The position numbers and the translations under genes were made by a program. The notes under the pieces were generated by a model. That model ran no database searches, was not told where the DNA came from, and worked only from the letters and a program-made list of their open reading frames with translations. Positions 1 to 4,209 of a stretch of DNA of 7,270 bases are shown here, piece by piece. Origin of the DNA: Bacteroidota bacterium (lineage in GTDB: Bacteria; Bacteroidota; Kryptoniia; Kryptoniales; JAKASW01); contig JAJYGB010000431.1 in NCBI GenBank assembly GCA_021785235.1, forward strand, positions 1 through 7,270, read 5' to 3'. Within the stretch, counting starts at the first letter, position 1. Every line of letters starts with the position of its first letter.

Positions 1-1
1 A

Positions 2-775
2 CAGAACCACGATAAGATTTTTCAGGAAGAACGGATTCAGGAGATCATAAAGATACTCGAGAGGGAAGATCGAGTGTTGATAAATGATCTCTGCGAGACT
101 TTCAACACAACGCCGGTGACGATCAGGAAGGATCTTGACCTGCTGGAGAAGCAGGGCGTTCTGAAGAGAACGCACGGCGGAGCTATCCTGCACAAACCGC
201 TTTTCCGCGGACTCGCCTTGAATGAGAAGGAGAAGTTGAACTCGGATGAGAAGGAGCGGATCGCGGAGGAGGCCGCTAAGATGATCAACGAAGGGGACGT
301 GATCATAATCGACTCGGGTTCCACGACAACTTTCTTGGCAAGGAAGATGAAGGGAATGAAAGGCGTTACCGTCATAACTAACGCGGTTAACATCGCCCTT
401 GAACTCGCCGACAGCGACCTGGAAGTTATACTGACAGGGGGGGCGCTTCAGAAAAACTCTTCGACACTTGTAGGCCCTCTGGCCGATGAGATGTTGAAGA
501 AGATCTCTGCCGACAAACTCTTTCACGGCGTCGACGGCGTCGATTACGATCTTGGACTTACCACGCCCGACATCATAGAAGCAAACACGAGCCGCGTCAT
601 GATGGAACGCGCGGGAGAGAATATTCTCCTCGTCGATTCATCGAAGTTCGGCAGGAGAAGTCTCGGCGTCATATGTCAAATCAAAGATATAGATAAAATA
701 ATCACCACGAGGAAAATGAGTAAGACGGAGCTGAAGAAGCTCAACGATCTGAATCTCGAAGTAATTGAAGTGTAA
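2..775 (+). CDS. DeoR/GlpR-family transcriptional repressor (5' partial)
   Basis: This is a DNA-binding regulator of a sugar operon, expected to release its operator when a phosphorylated sugar binds its C-terminal domain. The frame is open to the left edge. The residues before the GTG at 74 read ERIQEIIKILEREDR, the usual first helix of the DeoR winged helix-turn-helix, so the GTG is an internal valine and the true start lies off the window. The visible part is 257 residues, close to full family length, so only a few residues are missing. The HTH spans about 29-184 and ends in the DeoR hallmark KRTHGGA. The sensor domain has the phosphosugar-binding motifs DSGSTT (311-328), TNAVN, LTGG and DSSKFG (635-652). 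The stop is 15 bases before the propeller gene, so the two are probably cotranscribed. Context suggests an amino-sugar phosphate as effector, but this is inference. Family assignment is very secure; the specific ligand is unknown. Confidence 0.95.
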   Translation, partial: QNHDKIFQEERIQEIIKILEREDRVLINDLCETFNTTPVTIRKDLDLLEKQGVLKRTHGGAILHKPLFRGLALNEKEKLNSDEKERIAEEAAKMINEGDVIIIDSGSTTTFLARKMKGMKGVTVITNAVNIALELADSDLEVILTGGALQKNSSTLVGPLADEMLKKISADKLFHGVDGVDYDLGLTTPDIIEANTSRVMMERAGENILLVDSSKFGRRSLGVICQIKDIDKIITTRKMSKTELKKLNDLNLEVIEV

Positions 776-790
776 GAACAAGAGGAATAA

Positions 791-1729
791 ATGGGCAATC
801 AGTCATCACAGAAACGAGAATACCCGCGGTTATTCGAAGACAAAGTTATCATAACGGGCGACGAGGGAAAGTGGGACGCCAACAAAGTGCATACGCTCTC
901 CGTCGTGGAGGCAAACAAGGACGGCTATCGCTACTGGGGCTTTTACGCCTTGTGTAATTACGGCGGAAGCCCGGACGTCAGGCAGGCGGGCCTCATCAGG
1001 AGCAACGATCTCACGAACTGGGACAAGTACGAAGGCAATCCGATTATTAAGAGAGACTGCCGGTGGCCAACTGTAATTTTCGCGAATTCGGTTTTCCATA
1101 TGTTCTACGCCGAGTACGACGCGAACAATGACAGCCAGATAGTCATGCTCACCAGCGCTGACGGCATCAATTTCGGAAACAAGACCGTGATGGTACAGAG
1201 GGAGCTCGGCAGACAAAACCAGAATCCGTTCGCTTTCTACAACAAGGAAGATGGCCACTATTATCTGGCCTACTACAGCGGCGTCGAGGCTAGCAACGAC
1301 AAACCCCTGATAGGCAGAGACGGCATCGTCCAGAAGCAGGGCAATGCCGGTACTAAAAACGTCTGGCAAATCAAACTGAAGAAGAGCAAGGATATCGCCG
1401 GACTCAAGGACGCCCAGCCAAAAGCTTTAATGACAGCGGATTACACGGTCGCTTCCCCTTCGATCATCTTTTACAAGAACAGGTATCTCTTACTCGTCGA
1501 AGCTATCAAGGAGGGAATGTGGGATGGCAAGTGGGTCACGCTCGCGTTCGAGAGCGACAAGATTGACGGCGAATACACCGAGTTGAGCGGCAATCCGCTT
1601 TTGCCGGACAACGACGCGTGTGCCTTCCAGCATATCTTTGATGGCCAGCTGTACGTTTTTTATTCGCACTGCCTTGACCTGAAGAATTGGTATTGGGAGA
1701 TCAGGTCCGTAAAGGCGGGAGCTAAATAG
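791..1729 (+). CDS. Cytosolic five-bladed beta-propeller glycosidase-like protein (GH43/GH32/GH130-like fold)
   Basis: This 312-residue protein shows the repeating blade pattern of the five-bladed propeller glycosidases. The clearest is the GLIRSNDLTNWDKYEGNPII stretch (residues 67-86), which resembles the 'S-DL-W-GNP' blade of GH43, GH32 and GH130 proteins. Others are VFHMFYAEYD with LTSADGINF (101-128), NPFAFYNKEDGHYYLAYYSG (145-164), SPSIIFYKNRYLLLVEA (222-238) and DGQLYVFYSHCLD (284-296). There is no signal peptide or membrane segment, so it should act in the cytosol on an imported short glycoside. I cannot place it in a specific family or name catalytic residues: acidic candidates exist in several blades, but no family-defining motif is clear. 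The start ATG follows AGAGGA (781-786). It lies 15 bases after the repressor gene and upstream of the SIS and kinase genes, so a role in releasing a sugar for that pathway is likely. A non-hydrolytic role or a phosphorylase activity is also possible. Fold is fairly sure, function is not. Confidence 0.75.
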   Translation: MGNQSSQKREYPRLFEDKVIITGDEGKWDANKVHTLSVVEANKDGYRYWGFYALCNYGGSPDVRQAGLIRSNDLTNWDKYEGNPIIKRDCRWPTVIFANSVFHMFYAEYDANNDSQIVMLTSADGINFGNKTVMVQRELGRQNQNPFAFYNKEDGHYYLAYYSGVEASNDKPLIGRDGIVQKQGNAGTKNVWQIKLKKSKDIAGLKDAQPKALMTADYTVASPSIIFYKNRYLLLVEAIKEGMWDGKWVTLAFESDKIDGEYTELSGNPLLPDNDACAFQHIFDGQLYVFYSHCLDLKNWYWEIRSVKAGAK

Positions 1730-1739
1730 GCTCCTTAAA

Positions 1740-1806
1740 AATGGGCGCACCGGTGGAAAGCGTCCTTCCGCCGATAGCCCGGTGAAGAGCCATAAAGGAC
1801 GCCATT
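1740..1806 (+). other. Stem-loop after the propeller gene, with possible pseudoknot
   Basis: GCGTCCTT (1760-1767) and AAGGACGC (1795-1802) form a perfect 8-base stem. AATG (1740-1743) can extend it with CATT (1803-1806) across a 16-base bulge. CACCGG (1748-1753) in the bulge is complementary to CCGGTG (1779-1784) in the loop. The two stems cross, so if both form they make a pseudoknot. It starts 11 bases after the propeller stop and has no U-tract, so it is not a standard intrinsic terminator. It could be a 3' stabilising structure or part of a longer leader RNA. Confidence 0.35.
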
Positions 1807-1905
1807 GATCGATAGAAAATTGAAGCAGCACGAAATGACAATACAATTTGCACCTGCACGAGTGGTTAGTTTCTCTCCACTGCGATTCGGTGTTGTGGCA
1901 CGCGA

Positions 1906-1939
1906 GGCAGCGGCATCCCAGCATACGGGGCCTTCTGCC
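1906..1939 (+). other. Hairpin in the leader region
   Basis: GGCAG (1906-1910) pairs with CTGCC (1935-1939), GGC (1912-1914) with GCC (1930-1932), and CCC (1917-1919) with GGG (1927-1929). The loop is the seven bases at 1920-1926. This gives 11 base pairs interrupted only by small bulges and is the best local hairpin in the gap before the SIS gene. Confidence 0.4.
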
Positions 1940-2013
1940 GATTGTCTTGTCTTGCGGAGGAATGGTTATGCGCGGCTCGGGCTTGCCGTCCGCGTCACTT
2001 CCTTCATGTCCGT

Positions 2014-2025
2014 GCAGGATCCTGC
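2014..2025. repeat. Perfect 12-base palindrome, possible operator or hairpin
   Basis: GCAGGATCCTGC reads identically on both strands and lies 29 bases before the SIS start codon. It overlaps CGTGCAGG (2011-2018), which is complementary to CCTGCACG at 1853-1860, so the two pairings would exclude each other in RNA. As DNA it could be a dimeric repressor site. No second copy was noticed elsewhere in the window. Confidence 0.3.
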
Positions 2026-2043
2026 TCGGGAATAAGAATGGTA

Positions 2044-2049
2044 AAGGAA
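2044..2049 (+). promoter_or_regulatory. Ribosome-binding site deciding the SIS gene start
   Basis: AAGGAA lies five bases before ATG 2055, the start at which the protein begins with the family-typical EIFSQPESL. It outweighs the longer upstream frame from TTG 1848. The same six bases are complementary to TTCCTT at 1999-2004, so the site could be masked in the RNA. Confidence 0.7.
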
Positions 2050-2054
2050 ACAGC

Positions 2055-3107
2055 ATGAACAGTTTTGTCACTGAAATATTTTCACAACCGGAATCTCTTG
2101 CTAAAACGCTCGACTATTACGTCAGTGATGAAGGGAAGAAAAGGCTGAAGGCGGTAAAGGGCCTCATTGAAAAGGGAAACTACAAGAAAATAGTTTTCAC
2201 CGGGATGGGGAGCTCATACTTCACGAGCTATGCGGCTTCCTGTTTTCTTAACGCCGCCGGCATCCAGGCCTTCGCGATTAACACTAATGAGCTTCTTTAT
2301 TATCACTTCTCTGTGATTACTCCTGAAACTCTTGTCGTTTGTCTGTCCCAGTCGGGCGAAAGCGCGGAGATAGTGAAGCTTATTCAAAAACTGCCCGACG
2401 CCTCACGAATCATTGGCGTGACAAACGAAGAAAAGGGGACGCTCGCGGCCAAGTCGGGTATTGCCCTCCTCAGCAAGGCGGGCGTCGAGAGGATGACCTC
2501 CACGAAGACCTATACCGCCATCACGCTCGTTATGGCGATACTCGGATGGTACCTCAGCGATTGCTGGAACGACGAGAAGGTCGCGCAGGTCAGGCAACTC
2601 ATAGCCGGCACCGAGAAGTTATTGAATAAATACAAGAACGGCATCGGCGAAGAACTGAAATTCCTCGGAGAGATAGAGTTCCTTCAGTTCATCGGCAGAG
2701 GTCCCTCCTATGCCTCGGCACTTCAGAGTGAACTGATGTTCAAGGAAGCAGCGAAGATTGCGGCGTCCGGAACGATGGGCGGAGAATTCAAACACGGCCC
2801 GATGGAGATGGTGAAGCCCGGATTCAAGTCGATACTTTTTGTCGCCGAAGGAAGCACTTACAATCAAAGCATAAGGATGGCTGTCGATATCGCGAAATTC
2901 CAGGGGAAAGTCCTGGTGATCACTAATAAGGATCCGAAGCTTTCCGGCAAAAACATTCGAGTGATCATCGCCGATCAGCCGGATGAGCAGCTTTTCCTCA
3001 TCCAGAGCATAATCCCCGTTCAGCTAATGGTCAACGAGTTCGGGATTGCCAATGGCACAACGCCCGGAGATTTCATTCACGGCGGTAAGGTGACCGTCGA
3101 CGAGTAG
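2055..3107 (+). CDS. Double-SIS sugar-phosphate isomerase/deaminase (GlmS isomerase-domain-like, NagB-II type)
   Basis: This 350-residue cytosolic enzyme should isomerise or deaminate a hexosamine 6-phosphate, feeding an amino sugar into glycolysis as fructose 6-phosphate and ammonia. It has two SIS domains and no glutaminase domain, so it is not a full glucosamine-6-phosphate synthase. SIS1 has GMGSSY (50-55) and the phosphate-binding SQSGES (98-103), then GVERMTSTKTYTA (143-155). SIS2 has GRGPSY (214-219) and GGEFKHGP (242-249). From recalled E. coli GlmS numbering, E231, H247 and C-terminal K345 align with catalytic E488, H504 and K603, with identical spacing from E to H. The K485 position is Met (M228). 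The KHGP motif fits the GlmS and NagB-II groups better than AgaS, whose equivalent as I recall it reads RHGPK. FrlB-like deglycase is a less likely alternative. The ROK kinase gene follows after 53 bases. The enzyme class is secure; the exact substrate is inferred. Confidence 0.88.
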   Translation: MNSFVTEIFSQPESLAKTLDYYVSDEGKKRLKAVKGLIEKGNYKKIVFTGMGSSYFTSYAASCFLNAAGIQAFAINTNELLYYHFSVITPETLVVCLSQSGESAEIVKLIQKLPDASRIIGVTNEEKGTLAAKSGIALLSKAGVERMTSTKTYTAITLVMAILGWYLSDCWNDEKVAQVRQLIAGTEKLLNKYKNGIGEELKFLGEIEFLQFIGRGPSYASALQSELMFKEAAKIAASGTMGGEFKHGPMEMVKPGFKSILFVAEGSTYNQSIRMAVDIAKFQGKVLVITNKDPKLSGKNIRVIIADQPDEQLFLIQSIIPVQLMVNEFGIANGTTPGDFIHGGKVTVDE

Positions 3108-3140
3108 CCTATAGAAGAATTGTGAAAATTATGACACGCG

Positions 3141-3152
3141 CCTGTTAGCAGG
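3141..3152 (+). promoter_or_regulatory. Ribosome-binding site of the kinase gene inside a small hairpin
   Basis: CCTG (3141-3144) and CAGG (3149-3152) flank a four-base loop, and the second arm is the only Shine-Dalgarno-like sequence before ATG 3161. The stem is short, so control of translation through it is speculative. Confidence 0.25.
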
Positions 3153-3160
3153 TTCATTTG

Positions 3161-4063
3161 ATGAAAGGGAAAAGAGATTTGGCCGGTGACATACTGATTG
3201 GAGTCGATTTCGGCGGGACAAAGATCCTCACCGGAGCGATGACCTCGCAAGGCGAAGTGGTTTGCGAACCGGTCACGCTTCCGACGATAGGCAACGATGC
3301 GCCCGAGAAAATAATCGGCAGAGTCACCGATTCAATTGATCAGGTCCTCGACAGAACGGGGGCCGTTTCTGATGACGTGGCCGGAATAGGAATGGGAGTC
3401 ACCGGTCCAATCGATATCAAGAACGGGCGAATACTTGAATGTCCGCAACTCCCCACTTTGCATTTCTATCCTTTGAAAAAAATGATAGAGGAGCGCTACA
3501 GACGCCCGGTATACATGAACAACGACGCGAACTGTCTGATATATGGCGAGGCTCTTTTTGGGAGCGGCGTCGGAATGAAAAATGTCATCGGCTTCACCCT
3601 CGGCACAGGCGTAGGCTGCGCGGTTATTCTTGACGGCAAGATATTTGTCGGAAATACCGAATCGGCAGGCGAGATATGGCCATCTCCTTACCGTGATGGG
3701 ACAATAGAGGATCTCGTGTCGGGCTCGGGTATTTCCAAGATCTATCGAAAAACGACCGGCCTGGAGAAGAGCGCGCTGGAGTTATCGCTGATGGCGGACA
3801 AAGGCGACGCGGACGCGCTCGCGACATGGGAAGAGTTCGGTGAACATCTGTCTGTCGCGATGTCGTGGGCGGTGAACATCATAGATCCCGAAGTTGTGAT
3901 ACTCGGCGGCTCCATCGCCAACGCGTTCAAGTTCTTCGGACCGTCCATGGAGAAACATTTTAGGAAGCATGTCTGCCCGACGCCGGCAAGGGAGACGAAG
4001 GTGGTCTGCGCGAAGCTTGGCGCTAATGCCGGATTGATAGGAGCTGCTGCGCTAGCGCTATGA
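3161..4063 (+). CDS. ROK-family sugar kinase lacking the zinc-binding cysteine motif
   Basis: This 300-residue kinase is expected to phosphorylate a hexose or amino sugar at the expense of ATP in the cytosol. The ATP-phosphate loop is DFGGTK (residues 16-21). Then come GMGVTGPID (78-86), MNNDAN (119-124) with the likely catalytic base D122, LGTGVG (147-152), and VNIIDPEVVILGGS (238-251), the usual ROK C-terminal motif. In most ROK proteins ExGH and CxCGxxGCxE bind zinc. Here the region reads AGEIWPSPYRDGTIEDLVSG (169-188): the sugar-contacting E171 and E183 appear kept, but the His and all the Cys are gone. It has no N-terminal HTH, so it is an enzyme rather than a ROK repressor. The start is ATG 3161, eight bases after AGCAGG (3147-3152); a TTG at 3158 directly precedes it and cannot be excluded. 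It sits just downstream of the SIS enzyme, so an amino-sugar kinase is the favoured guess. Confidence 0.9.
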   Translation: MKGKRDLAGDILIGVDFGGTKILTGAMTSQGEVVCEPVTLPTIGNDAPEKIIGRVTDSIDQVLDRTGAVSDDVAGIGMGVTGPIDIKNGRILECPQLPTLHFYPLKKMIEERYRRPVYMNNDANCLIYGEALFGSGVGMKNVIGFTLGTGVGCAVILDGKIFVGNTESAGEIWPSPYRDGTIEDLVSGSGISKIYRKTTGLEKSALELSLMADKGDADALATWEEFGEHLSVAMSWAVNIIDPEVVILGGSIANAFKFFGPSMEKHFRKHVCPTPARETKVVCAKLGANAGLIGAAALAL

Positions 4064-4112
4064 AGAACTTGAGGCCGGCAAATTGCGATTGAAATTCTTT
4101 GAAAGCTTGTTC

Positions 4113-4148
4113 ACCGGGAATCGCGTTCGATGTTTTTCGAGGCCCGGT
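4113..4148 (+). other. Stem-loop between kinase and receptor genes
   Basis: ACCGGG (4113-4118) pairs with CCCGGT (4143-4148). Inside it TCGA (4127-4130) can pair with TCGA (4137-4140) around a six-base loop. It starts 49 bases after the kinase stop. No run of T follows directly, so it is at best a weak terminator or an mRNA-end structure. It could partly separate receptor expression from the enzyme genes. I found no convincing promoter in the remaining gap (4064-4209). Confidence 0.3.
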
Positions 4149-4197
4149 TCCATTTTGAAAGACAAAGCAAAATACTCCCAACGAGTCTAAATCACCG

Positions 4198-4203
4198 AAG
4201 GAG
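4198..4203 (+). promoter_or_regulatory. Ribosome-binding site of the receptor gene
   Basis: AAGGAG lies six bases before ATG 4210. It is a strong site that fixes the start, and the protein then begins with a typical signal peptide. Confidence 0.8.
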
Positions 4204-4209
4204 AGAATA

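Larger units (their letters stand above)
1730..2054 (+). other. 325-base gap with several inverted repeats; possible structured leader of the SIS gene
   Basis: No convincing gene lies here. An open plus frame from TTG 1848 runs into the SIS gene, but its 69 translated residues look like no known N-terminus, and the SIS family start is at 2055. What can be seen is a set of inverted repeats. GCGTCCTT (1760-1767) matches AAGGACGC (1795-1802). AGTGG pairs with CCACT (1861-1881). A three-part stem spans 1906-1939, and CGCGG (1971-1975) pairs with CCGCG (1990-1994). CCTGCACG (1853-1860) matches CGTGCAGG (2011-2018), which could close the set. A perfect 12-base palindrome lies at 2014-2025. TTCCTT (1999-2004) can pair with the ribosome-binding AAGGAA (2044-2049). 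These could form a regulatory 5' leader, but no folding energy was computed and no known riboswitch class was recognised. A decayed gene remnant is the main alternative. Confidence 0.4.

Noticed and set aside
1805..2035. Plus-strand 76-codon open frame in the gap before the SIS gene
   Set aside because: No recognisable domain, no clear ribosome-binding site, and it lies in the inverted-repeat region. Nothing supports it as a gene beyond being open.
1850..2054. glmS ribozyme upstream of a GlmS-like gene
   Set aside because: The gene context invites this idea, but I could not find the conserved ribozyme core (for example the AGCGCC cleavage-site start) in the gap.
1490..2071. Minus-strand open frame with a CxxCH heme-like motif (CLACH, plus-strand positions 1895-1909)
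   Set aside because: A single CxxCH with cysteine-rich surroundings, no signal peptide, and an overlap of 240 bases with the well-supported propeller gene. It could be a decayed fragment, but chance is more likely.
4064..4209. Dedicated promoter for the receptor gene
   Set aside because: TTGAAA-like elements occur (for example at about 4089 and 4156), but no matching -10 element, either sigma70-type or the Bacteroidota TAnnTTTG, sits at the right distance.
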